Below the pieces are notes generated by a model. The model saw only the letters and a program-made list of their open reading frames with translations, made no database searches and was not told the origin of the DNA. A program made the position numbers and the translations under genes. DNA of 64,000 nt, taken from the NCBI GenBank assembly GCA_023630585.1, contig CM042540.1:18522074-18586073 (forward strand), given 5' to 3'. Within the stretch, counting starts at the first letter, position 1, and every line of letters begins with the position of its first letter. Below, piece after piece: positions 47,110 through 57,104 of the stretch. This DNA is from Cranoglanis bouderius (taxonomy: Eukaryota; Chordata; Actinopteri; Siluriformes; Cranoglanididae).

Positions 47110-47173
47110 GCCTCTCTGCTGGAGCACTGCCACATTCAGAGCAAAGGTCATAAGGCCAGAGGGTCGTCGAGAG
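47110..47173 (+). other. Possible small exon (64 bp), weak
   Basis: An acceptor-like TTATCTCTGCCAG precedes it and a strong donor GAGAG|GTAAGAG follows. The open frame reads ASLLEHCHIQSKGHKARGSS. The polypyrimidine tract is short and I recognise no protein. Splice-site pairs like this arise by chance in tens of kilobases. Confidence 0.18.
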
Positions 47174-47179
47174 GTAAGA

Positions 47180-49000
47180 GCAGCAAGAGAGGAAGCAGGC
47201 TTAATCGGAGTGAGCCTGGTAGTTTCCTGTCTGCAGGCAGGGCACAGAGAGCTTTCTGTCCTGAATGTGGACCTGGCTCTTCACCCGCTTCCAACTCTAA
47301 TTCAATCACAGCCCCTCACCAACCCCTGACCGCTGTGTGTCATGCTAAACTAAGCCTGGCTCTCCAAATCACACCTTCTTTGAAACAACTCCTCAGTACT
47401 CACTCTGGGGATGGGCCATGTGCTTATATTTACTGCACATTAAATATTACTGTTTAATATCAGTTTCATCATTTTTGAAGTGAGCATCATTTTAAACCAT
47501 TAAAAATAACAGACAATAATAAACTGGTTAATATTTTTCCTAATGAGAAACAAATTACTAACATGACCTAGGCAATTCTCTATATTAAGACTCTAACCCT
47601 AACTCTAACTCTTTTTTCATCACTCATATTAATTAGTTAGTAACAAAACACATTGTCTGTCATGACATCCACCACATATTTATATTAATTATTGTATATA
47701 ATTCATACATACAATTAATTTGTTACAATCTTCATACAGTGAAGTGGAAAAAATTGCATCCCCACTGATTTGTGGGTGAAAAAAAGGAAAATGTACTCTA
47801 TTCTTCACACATAAGTAAGTAAGTAAGTAAGTAAATGAATAAATTTATAAATACTGGAACTGTTTTTCAAATATGCTTTTAATATTAATTGGTTAACTTG
47901 CATTGTATATATAAAACATTTTTAACATCATATAATATTGGTTGCTTAATTTGTAAACCTTTTATTTTTTTTGTATATAACTTTATATATAATATAATTT
48001 TGTAATTTCAAAAATACATTCTGAGTTATGACCGTTATTTCTCAACTGTTCAAATATCAGAATGACTCTAAAGTGAATCGACTCGCAGGATTACCTCAAA
48101 GAGCCAATCGAAAGAGCCGATTCGCTCATGAGCCGATTCGTTCACGAACCACAATTTCTTTCGTTTTTATTTTATTTTTATTATATTTGTAACAAGTACA
48201 GATCAGACGATGTACTTCTTTAATAAAAATCAAACATACATTAAACACACAATGAGTCAAAGTATATTAATAAGAAAAAAGTGCAGAACAATTCACGAAC
48301 CACAAGTGACACACAAGTGACACACATCACTACTCCTTCTCTTGTCAATAGGGTTGTTCGATTCCCAATTCCTGGGATCAGAGAATCGATTCTTTTAGGG
48401 TTTGACTCGGAGTAGTGAAAATAAAAACAGGTAAGAAAGTTTTAGCTCTGTCATTGTTTCTGAGATAAATATAATGTTTATTATTTACATTTAGATAGAA
48501 CAAACTATTTGGCTATATATAAATAGATAGCACGTTTTGGTTAAAACATGTCGCTGACTAATTAAATTAGCGCCCAAGCTAAGTGATACCAAAATGTCAA
48601 AGCTAAAAGCTAGAAAGCTCGCAAAGGAATGCAGTATTTAAAGCTGTGCATGAGCATCTTTGTTGCTGGCACTAAGTCAGTGGTTGAATTTTTTTTGTTT
48701 GTTTGTTTGTTTGTTTGTTTTTACTGTACTCAAATTAATTCTGTAGGTTATGACTTCCTCTCGGAAAACATCATATTGTAAGCTTAGAGTGAGCTGTGTA
48801 ATATTAGCTACCGCTGAAAATTGCAGTGGAGTGATTCAAGTGTATTGTAGTGAGACAATAGTTTACACGTCAACTTAAAGTTTCTGTTGTCAGCAAAAAT
48901 CAATAAAGTCATGCAAACACCTATCACCAGTCTAAATCAAGTAACGCAAGTGCTCCATACACTTGACCTTTTGCCACTAACAACAGAGTAAAATAATAAA
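47180..49000. other. AT-rich unassigned DNA with hairpin-rich hAT-like remnants
   Basis: 48068-48155 has repeated GATTCG/CGAATC-type words, and 48329-48417 is framed by CACTACTCC and its inverse. Both resemble non-coding hAT ends. (AAGT)n at 47815-47835 and (TTTG)n at 48690-48720 are short simple repeats. CTAACCCTAACTCTAACTCT at 47592-47611 is telomere-like. Confidence 0.4.
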
Positions 49001-49002
49001 TT

Positions 49003-49155
49003 ACACTATATGGACAAAAGTTTGTGGACACCTGACCTCTAACATCGGCCTGGGGTTCAGTCAGCGTTCCAGTTCATCCCAAAGGTGTTCAGTGGGGTTG
49101 AGGTCAGGGCTCTGTGCAGGACACTTGAGTTCTCCCACTCCAACTTTGGCAAACA
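49003..49155 (-). pseudogene. Tc1-like fragment with transposase C-terminus
   Basis: The end motif CACTATATGGACAAAAGTTT, then GTGGACACC, matches the TIR type of 27157-27524. Minus-strand frame: VGELKCPAQSPDLNPTEHLW, the block with the third catalytic residue (Glu). The fragment is cut off at 49155-49160 by the AT/GT compound microsatellite. Confidence 0.7.
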
Positions 49156-49157
49156 TA

Positions 49158-49755
<598 letters not shown>

Positions 49756-49758
49756 AAA

Positions 49759-50058
49759 CAGTATCTCACAAAAGTGAGTAAAAAGTGAGTCACATGACAC
49801 CAGGGAGGGAAAATGGCTAATTGGGCCCAATTTGGACATTTTCACTTAGGGGTGTACTCACTTTTGTTGCCAGCAGTTTAGACATTAATGGCTGTGTGTT
49901 GAGTTATTTTGAGGGGACAGCAAATTTACACTGTTATACAAGCTGTACACTCACTACTTTACATTGTAGCAAAGTGTCATTTCTTCAGTGTTGTCCCATG
50001 AAAAGATATAATAAAATATTTACAAAAATGTGAGGGATGTACTCACTTTTGTGAGATA

Positions 50059-50061
<3 letters not shown>
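49759..50061. mobile_element. Tc1-type MITE, left side shortened
   Basis: Both ends read CAGTATCTCACAAAAGTGAG when viewed inward. An inner GGGGTGTACTCACTTTTGT at 49850-49868 repeats the end motif, an IR/DR trace. The left inner segment is partly lost. It is followed at once by (TA)n. Confidence 0.82.

Positions 50062-50146
<85 letters not shown>
50062..50146. repeat. (AT)42 microsatellite
   Basis: A pure 85-bp tract starting at the TA target of the MITE. Confidence 0.95.
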
Positions 50147-50148
<2 letters not shown>

Positions 50149-50725
50149 CTAGCACAGGCAGTACCAGCATGAATGCCGATATACCCCCAAAGGCTAATAT
50201 TGTGTCTGTCAGTGGCTTTTATGCGGCCACCACAGCTGCTTTTCGGCTTTACTACCGTACAGCCTCTGCAAATGATTACTGCACTGACATAAAAGTCTAC
50301 CAAATGTGCAAATCAGTGCCCCTATCATTATGCAATTTGCATGGATTAGTGTTTTACTCACATCACATAAAAGTCTAGCAGACTGATGTTCCGCTTCAGC
50401 TTTGTGTCTACATTGAAACCGTGATGTGGTGTGTGGCAATTTACTGACAGAGTAAGTAAGTAGGATGAAACTCACAGCATGGTCAGACACGGCCTCACGT
50501 TCACTCAAGATGTTTAATTGTTGTAATGGAAGACACTGGCTGTGTCAGTGCTTTGGCTAAATCTGTTGGCTTGAACTAGTTTTCGCATGACTAGTTTATG
50601 ACTAACAGACTAGTTTTCGCATGCACAAATGTGAATCTTCAATGGATGTCAACTTTATTTGCCAATGTATTTAGTTTCTTATTTGAATGTTTATTTATAT
50701 GAATAATAGGTGAACTCTGTAAGGG
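50147..50725. other. Unassigned DNA
   Basis: No gene or repeat recognised. The motif GACTAGTTT is repeated around 50575-50620. Confidence 0.3.
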
Positions 50726-50727
50726 GT

Positions 50728-51026
50728 TTACACAGTGGTGCAGCGGGTAGCGTGGCCGCCTCACAGTTCCACTATCCCCAGTTTGACCATGAACTCGCTT
50801 TACTGTATGTGGAGATTCGCGTGTTCTCCCTCTGTCCACGTGGGTTTCTTCTGGTTTCCTCTCACTCTGTTCTTCTAAATTTGAGATGTGCAGATGTGTG
50901 TGTGTGTGGTGTCCTGCGATTTACTGGTGCCCCATCCAGAGTGTATTCCCAGTGTTCCTGGGATAGGCTATGAATTCACCACACCACTGACCAGGATAAA
51001 GTTGTTAGTGAAGATGAATGAATGAT
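50728..51026 (+). repeat. SINE family 2
   Basis: Head ACAGTGGTGCAGCGGGTAGC, body with GTGGGTTTCTTCTGG and GTGTATTCCCAGTGTTCC, then GACCAGGATAAAG and a GAATGAATGA tail. It lies in the same orientation as the interrupted copy 155 bp downstream. Confidence 0.82.
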
Positions 51027-51180
51027 GAGCTTTATAGGTGTAGACAGTGGCATTATGAGAACTCTTTCACTGGTGTGAACTCCTTCAAACTGCCTGGGTC
51101 CAGGGGATAAATTGAAATTTAATAGGTGGGTACCAATAGGAGCGGTGAATGTGCTTATTATAAACTGAGTTCCCAACAAA

Positions 51181-51908
51181 GGTGGCATGGTGTTTCAGCA
51201 GGTAGCATTGGCACCTCACAGCTCCAGGGTTCGTGCCTGTTCTCTCTGTGTCTATGTGGGTTTCCTCCAGGTTCTCCAATTTCCTCCCACCTCACAAAAA
51301 CATGCCAGTAGGTGGACTGGCTAAGATAAATTGCCCCTTAGCATGCACGAGTATGTGAATGTGTGTGTGCATAGTGTCATGGCATCCCATCAGAGCATGT
51401 GAACGAAGCGGAGCGGTGTGACACTCCGCTCAATATTCCGCTCTATGCGTGTGCGCTCTGCTCAATCACTCACGTCCCAAGCGAACACTCCGTTCATGTA
51501 CTGCTCACGCTCACTGGTAAAACAAAGTTCGCTCAAATCCTGCTCCGATATAACATTTCTCTGTAGTATACTTGTTTCTGTTTGCTTGAATAAATGCCCC
51601 AATTACAGTAGTAGAGATAATCATTTTTGTGGGTGACATTCTGTTACAGGCTGTGCCTTTTATTAATTTTTAATGCTTATTTCACAGTTTTTCAAACCAG
51701 CATATCGCAAAGTGCACCCTGGGTTGAGCGAGCGGAATCTTAAGAAAGGTGGTATTATCAGCGCTCCGCTCCCCACTCCGCTCTGCTCACATGCTCCTCA
51801 TCCCATCCAGGGTGTATTCCCGCCGTCTTGCACCCAGTGTTCCTGAGATAGACTGGATCCACCGTGACCCTGACCAGGATAAAGTGGTTCATGAAAGTGA
51901 GTGAGTTC
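51181..51908 (+). repeat. SINE family 2 interrupted by a 407-bp element
   Basis: Left part 51181-51391 (head GGTGGCATGGTGTTTCAGCAG to GGCATCCCATC) and right part 51799-51908 (CATCCCATCCAGGGTGTATTCC to GATAAAGTGG and a GTGAGTGAG tail) join into one continuous SINE when 51392-51798 and one copy of the duplicated CATCCCATC are removed. Confidence 0.88.
51392..51798. mobile_element. Nested non-autonomous TIR element, 407 bp
   Basis: Ends AGAGCATGTGAACGAAGCGG and, inverted, AGGAGCATGTGAGCAGAGCGG. Flanked by CATCCCATC at 51383-51391 and 51799-51807 (9 bp as read, though 8 bp is possible because of edge ambiguity), which suggests a hAT or related superfamily. Both subterminal regions carry several CTCCGCTC/GAGCGG words. 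No coding frame. Confidence 0.85.
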
Positions 51909-51909
51909 T

Positions 51910-52098
51910 CAATATTATGAATAAAACAAGTTTTTTGATTCTCTAATATGGACAAATCTGTTAAATTGATTAAAATTTGATTCACATTTCAAAGGTCTAA
52001 TTTATGAAGTAAGCTCAGTGATGAGTTTAGTAGACTAGCTGATATCTGTGTTGCTAATTAAGAGATTGAATGCTTTGGAATGACTTTGTATAACTGTG
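51910..52098. other. Short unassigned spacer
   Basis: AT-rich DNA between the SINE tail and the DD36E element. Confidence 0.3.
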
Positions 52099-52100
52099 TA

Positions 52101-53030
52101 TACACTCACGGAGCACTTTATTAGTAACACTATACTAATACTAATGGGTAGGGCCTCCCTTTTCTCTCAAAACAGCCTCAATTCTTCATGGCATGGATTC
52201 CACAAGATGTTGGAAACAGTCCTTTGAGATTCTGGTCCATGATGACATGATTGCATCACGCAATTCCTGCAGATTTTTCAGGTGCACTTTCATGCTGCGA
52301 ATCTCCCGTTCTGCCACGTCCCGAAGGTGTTCTATTGGATTCAGATCCTGTGATTGGGAAGGCCACTGAAGAATACTGAACTCATTGTCAAGTTCATGAA
52401 ACCGGTTTGAGATGACTTTTGCTTTGTGACATGGTGCATCATCATGCTGGACGTAGCCATTAGAAGATGGATAAATTGTGGTCTTGAAGGGATGCACATG
52501 GTCAGCAACAATACTCAAATAGTCATTCAAGCGATGTTTAAGTTGTTATTAACGGGCCTAATGTGAGCCAAGAAAACATTCCCCACACCATTACACCACA
52601 TCCACCAGCCTAGACTGTTGACACAAGGCAGGTTGGGTCCATGGATTCATGCTGTTGGTGCCAAATTCTGACCCTACCATTTGTGTGCCTCAGCAGTAAT
52701 TGAGATTCATCAGACCAGGCTACATTTTTCCAGTTTTCAGCTGTCCAGTGTTGGTGAGCCTGTGCCCACTGCAGCCTCAGCTTTCTGTTCTTGGCTGACA
52801 GAAGTGGAACCTGACGTGGTCTTCTGCTGTTGTAGCCCATCTGCCTCTAGATGTGTTTCTGCTCACCACAATTATACAGAGCCTATGCAGCCTTTTTGTC
52901 AGCTCAAACCAGTCTGTCCATTCTCCGTTGATCTCTCTTATCAACTGCTGCCACACGATTGGCCGATTAGATAATTGCACAAATGAGTAGGTGTACAGGT
53001 GTTCCTAATATTTAGCGTATTTAGTGTATA
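52101..53030 (-). mobile_element. Tc1-like element, DD36E type, 930 bp
   Basis: The left end CACTCACGGAGCACTTTATTAG and the right end, inverted, with TAGGAACACCTGTACACC belong to the family whose terminus also appears at 40447. TA-rich targets occur on both sides. The element is shorter than a full Tc1 because the 5' transposase region is missing next to the right end. Confidence 0.85.
52180..52980 (-). pseudogene. Tc1/mariner transposase with 36-residue D-E spacing
   Basis: Minus-strand pieces: 52980-52777 (WTDWFELTKRLHRLC...RWATTAEDHV), 52840-52610 (AKNRKLRLQWAQAHQHW, then D1 in WSDESQLLL) and 52530-52186 (D2 in VQHDDAPCH, Glu in NPIEHL). I count 36 residues between D2 and Glu, unlike 34 in the other Tc1 copies here, which fits the DD36E subgroup. 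The first DNA-binding domain is absent and there are frameshifts between the pieces. An Arg replaces Trp after EHL. Confidence 0.85.
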
Positions 53031-53374
53031 TTAGAATTCACTTATATTTCTGTCAAATTGCAGTAGAAAAGCATAGCTCCACTTTTTGTTTACATAAACT
53101 AAAGGAGTTTTAACCTCTGCCTGCATCAAGCCGTGCAGTACTTAGACCAGAGCCCTGATAAATATATTAAGCAGGTGGCAGTCTTGTTAGACTACATATT
53201 GTTGATTGATTTAATGCATAGGGGTTTTGTTTTTTTTTTTGCTACATATCTATCGCCTTTAAAGTTAGGTGATGCCTCACTCCCTGGATACCTACGCTGT
53301 CTGATCACAGGTCTGTGAAGTGGAGTGACAGTGTGGAGCAGTGGCAGTGATCAGGAATGGAGTTCTTCCTGCAG

Positions 53375-53503
53375 GGCTATTTGGACAGGAGGAGCCTCCG
53401 CTGGCCTTCAGAGCTGGAAAGTATGTGTACTGTGGCCACTGGCCCACCTCCCAGCCTGGGAACGGAAGCCGGGAGTCGCCAGGGAAAACAACTAGACAAT
53501 CAG
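53375..53503 (+). other. Candidate host coding exon, 129 bp, unassigned
   Basis: A good acceptor (TTCTTCCTGCAG|G) and donor (CAG|GTAGGA) bound exactly 43 codons. In phase 0 the frame begins GYLDRRSLRWPSELESMCTV and is open throughout. A second open frame (GLFGQEEPPLAFRAGKYVYC) also crosses it. Base composition is more GC-rich than the flanks and there is no repeat content. I do not recognise the protein in either frame. It could be an isolated exon of a gene with very large introns, an untranslated exon, or chance. Confidence 0.3.
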
Positions 53504-53877
53504 GTAGGAGAGAGAGAGGGAGAGGGAAAGAACAGCACAAGAGAGAGAACATAGGCAGGGAAAGTTAAGAGCTTTTTCAAGTGTAGTTGTGGTTTTGAAA
53601 CAATTTTCACTGGATATTTTGGTTCTTACTGTATAGTAATCAGGAGTGTGTAAGTGTGTGTGTGTAAATGTATGTATTGTTTTCCTGACCTGGTTCACTG
53701 TGTGTTGAAAGCTGATCCTGTAACAGTGTGTTTGTACAGCATGTGTGTGAGGGGTGTTGTTTTGGGGAGCAAGTAGGTATTCTTGTCTTTGTGCCCTGAA
53801 TATGTAAAAGGAAACTGTTTACGCCTTTTAGTTTTTCAAATAAATGTGACATTTGTGGTGTATAATACTATTTATAA

Positions 53878-53880
<3 letters not shown>
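53504..53880. other. Unassigned DNA
   Basis: Purine-rich just after the candidate exon, then AT/GT-rich. Nothing else recognised. Confidence 0.3.

Positions 53881-53881
<1 letters not shown>

Positions 53882-53942
<61 letters not shown>
53882..53942. repeat. (GT)30 microsatellite
   Basis: A pure 61-bp tract, followed 16 bp later by a CTCF-core-like CCAGCAGGGGACAC (53960). Confidence 0.95.
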
Positions 53943-53943
<1 letters not shown>

Positions 53944-54087
53944 TAAATAGTGACAGTAGCCAGCAGGGGACACAGTGGGTTCAGGCCAGGTGAATAGGAG
54001 CAGCCTGTGGAGAGGAAGATAAGGGTTCATTTCCAACAGGGGGTCCTGCTGTCCTGCACGTACATCATGTTTGAGTGGGGGTCCCTC

Positions 54088-54205
54088 TCACTTTCTCTCA
54101 CTCTCACTCACGTTTACTCTCTCACTTTCTCTCACTCTCACTCACGTTTACTCTCTCACTTTCTCTCACTCTCACTCACGTTTACTCTCTCACTTTCTCT
54201 CTCTG
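54088..54205. repeat. 34-bp minisatellite, about 3.5 units
   Basis: Units start at 54088, 54122 and 54156 with a fourth partial. Each is TCACTTTCTCTCACTCTCAC followed by TCACGTTTACTCTC. The three full units are identical, so the array is recent. Confidence 0.95.
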
Positions 54206-54209
54206 AGTT

Positions 54210-55510
54210 GAAGGATGAATGCCTCAGGACTCAATGGAAATGATGAATGGTGGAGTAAGGTAGTAGTGAATGAAAGGATTGTGGGAATGCGGGGAATGAA
54301 TGAATGCCTGGAAATTATAAATGGTTTTAAAGGCAAAATTGGGCTGCATTCAAACTCTGCAAAGAATAACTGAATGGTTTTAACACAAGAGTGTTTGAGT
54401 ACAAGAAATAATTACTGGCAATATATTACTAGCTTGGGAGCATGGTGTTGCACACACATTAATCATAATGTATGATAGATGTAATTTATTAATTCAGGTG
54501 CTTGCGTTTGCTAGTCCAATTTACCCTATAGCGCACTGTTTGGGTGTCCTCCATTTTGTAGTGTTGTCTGTATTTTCAGTTGACAAATGATTTTACTATT
54601 TTATTCTCTTTAGAACAAGGAATAAGTATCACAAGGCAAAGCGATTTCTTTTAGCTTGGCATGGTTTCTGGAGTAGCCAACAATAATATAAATATATTAT
54701 TGTTGTTTAACCACCAATGAAGCCAATGTGTACGTGTTCTGTGTTTTTCTGGTTTCAGTTCGCAAACTAGGCCTAATTTCATTCTAATAACATTCTAATA
54801 ACATTCTAATAACATTCTGAATAACATTCACTCTCAAGTAAGTGTTGTCTGAATTTGGTTCAGTGTCTCCCTATTGCTGTCATATACACTGCTCTATACA
54901 CAACTGCTATAGTGAATGAGTGAGTGAGAGAATGATTTCAGATAAACAGTGCAATAAGAGATGGCATAAATCAGTTAATAAGAAAATAAGATAATAGAAT
55001 CGAACTAGTGTTCAAATATCATTTGTCATTAAAAACACTCCATTTGTAAATATATTAAATGTGTAATTACAGGAAATACTTTTCGTTAAGTGCACTGATT
55101 AATTGCTGTGGAATAAGTGATGGTGCTGTTTGTTGACGATGAGTAAAGAGGATATTCTGGCAGATAGAGCAAACGTTGTGGCGGTTTTGGCTAGGCAGTG
55201 GAGAAGAGAAAGAGGGGTGTAGAGATAAATGTCATTATTGTATGAATATATGCGCTCTAGTGCAACAGAAATGATTAAGCACAGCACATATTAAAAAACA
55301 CTCTACAGTTCAAAATTGAGAAGGGTTCAATTTTTTTTTTTTGCCAAAATAAGCTTGTCATTTATTTGCAGTATTCAGCCTATTACAAGAGCACAGCACA
55401 TTTTCATCAAATTTTTGTATTTTTTTGCTGTGCTGTGCTGTAGTATCATTTGTACTCCCAAATGGGCAGTGATCATGGAGCAAGCACAAAATAAAGCATA
55501 AGATGATAGC
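54210..55510. other. AT-rich unassigned DNA
   Basis: A 12-bp tandem (ATTCTAATAACA type) occurs at 54780-54830. No gene is supported. Confidence 0.35.
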
Positions 55511-55516
55511 ATTATA

Positions 55517-55885
55517 TAGGGTGTCCCAAAAGTCTCCATACATAGGGGAAATGAACACTTTTTAGCAAGTGCAACACTTTTTTTTTTTTTAAACTTTTTT
55601 CAGATAGCCTTTAAGAATGCCTTTGACAAAAGATGAACGTATTGAAATCATTCTCATGGCTGGATGGGGAAGCTGTCGCAAGGTTGCGATGGACTTTAAC
55701 AGGAAACACAGAAAGCACATCACACACCACACTGTTGCCAAACTTATTAACAAATTCGAAAAGACTGGAAGTGTTGCAGACCAACCGAGAAGTGGACGTC
55801 CACAAAAATCCACTGACGAAGGCACAGTCAACATGGTGCTGGCAAACATATTCCCATTATGTATGGAGACTTTTGGAACACGCTG
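55517..55885 (+). mobile_element. 369-bp MITE derived from a Tc1/mariner-type element
   Basis: 24-bp terminal repeats (55521-55544 and 55858-55881) match at 23 of 24 positions, core CCAAAAGTCTCCATACATA. TA flanks both sides (55515-55516, 55886-55887). The unit contains the start of a transposase gene followed directly by the right end, so everything after the DNA-binding domain has been deleted. Confidence 0.9.
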
Positions 55886-55949
55886 TATCTTCTTGGTATT
55901 AGATGCATTGGAAGCATTCTTGGTATTCTCTTGCGGTAACCTGGTATAG
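55617..55949 (+). pseudogene. Intact 110-codon frame: transposase HTH domain plus chimeric tail
   Basis: Residues 1 to about 75 (MPLTKDERIEIILMAGWG..., TVAKLINKFEKTGSVADQPR, SGRPQK) form a helix-turn-helix DNA-binding region followed by the GRP-type linker, like the N-terminus of insect and fish Tc1/mariner-related transposases (DUF4817-type, from memory). Residues after about 80 translate the right terminal repeat (PLCMETFGT), and the last 21 come from flanking genomic DNA. No catalytic domain remains. The frame is unbroken, so a small DNA-binding protein is possible. No promoter evidence is visible. Confidence 0.6.
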
Positions 55950-57035
55950 AGCAACATAACAGGCTTAGAAACATATAATCGAGAGGTGTGATTGGGGACT
56001 CTGCTACAATCTGCTAATTGATCTATTCAATCAAGTCCTTAATTTCTGTAAAAAAAAAAAAAACCTGTGCAACCTGTGACATTTTCATAATGCCATACAA
56101 TTGGATTTGATTATACATTTTGCATTAATATTTTTGTACTAAAAAAAAAAACGGGCTTACAGCAGATGTGTTTTCTGTCATCTTGTATGCATCTGTGGGT
56201 GTTTACTCATGTGTTAGCACTCTAGATCATTTTAGGATGTTTTTATATTAGCTCATTCTTTGTCTCTATGTTGCCAGTAAATTTGGTGAGTGTGGTTTTT
56301 AATGAGTTTTTTAAGACATTTTATTGAACCTATTAATTATATGAAGTTCAGTGTCAGTTTAAGTGTCTGATTTATGTTTAGTAGCTAAAACTGAGTTGTT
56401 TCAGTCAGTTTATTTTGGAGTGGGATGGCATAAAAAATCCACAGTTACATCTACAAAAAAAAAAAAAAGTAATGTAACAGGACGTTTAATGTTCTGTCCT
56501 GAGATGGCATTGCATTTGCGCATTTGCGTGTTGATCTTGGCAGGCAGTAACATAAACGCAATTTTGAACCAGCAAAATACACTTGCGCCTGTATAAAAAT
56601 AGAGGCCACAATGCTATTGGTAAGCCGAGAAACTGTATTTCAAGTTGAAAAAAATTCTCATCCAACCCATTCAGATAGTTGAGTATTACAAAACCAAATA
56701 CATCAGTTCCTTAGTTCCAGTCTGCAGCATCTACAACCCCCCCCCCCCCAGTTTAAGGTCCAGGTGTGTTTCATGTCCATCTGTAGCCCATAAATAATCT
56801 ACAAATCAGCTGTATGCCTTTCACTGAGAGGCTTACTCACAGGCCTCCATCTGTCTCTCTGAGGAAATTCTATCCTTACAGCTATGTTAAAATTCTTAAG
56901 TTCTCTCACCTCTCAAGCAAATGTGTAGCAGGAGAACACGACTGTGGGGCAGGCTGCAGGACTGTCCCACGCAGCTGTAGGGAATTCACTGCCACTCAGC
57001 TCTAATGAGCAGAGAAAATGTGTCAGCTCCAATAA
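55895..57035. other. Unassigned DNA
   Basis: A-runs at 56050 and 56456, and a C-run at 56738-56749. No gene supported. Confidence 0.35.
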
Positions 57036-57038
57036 AGC

Positions 57039-57066
57039 GAGAGAGAGAGAGAGAGAGGGGTGTGAG

Positions 57067-57101
<35 letters not shown>
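57039..57101. repeat. (GA)n microsatellite, interrupted
   Basis: Two GA tracts separated by GGGGTGTGAGAGC. Confidence 0.93.
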
Positions 57102-57104
<3 letters not shown>

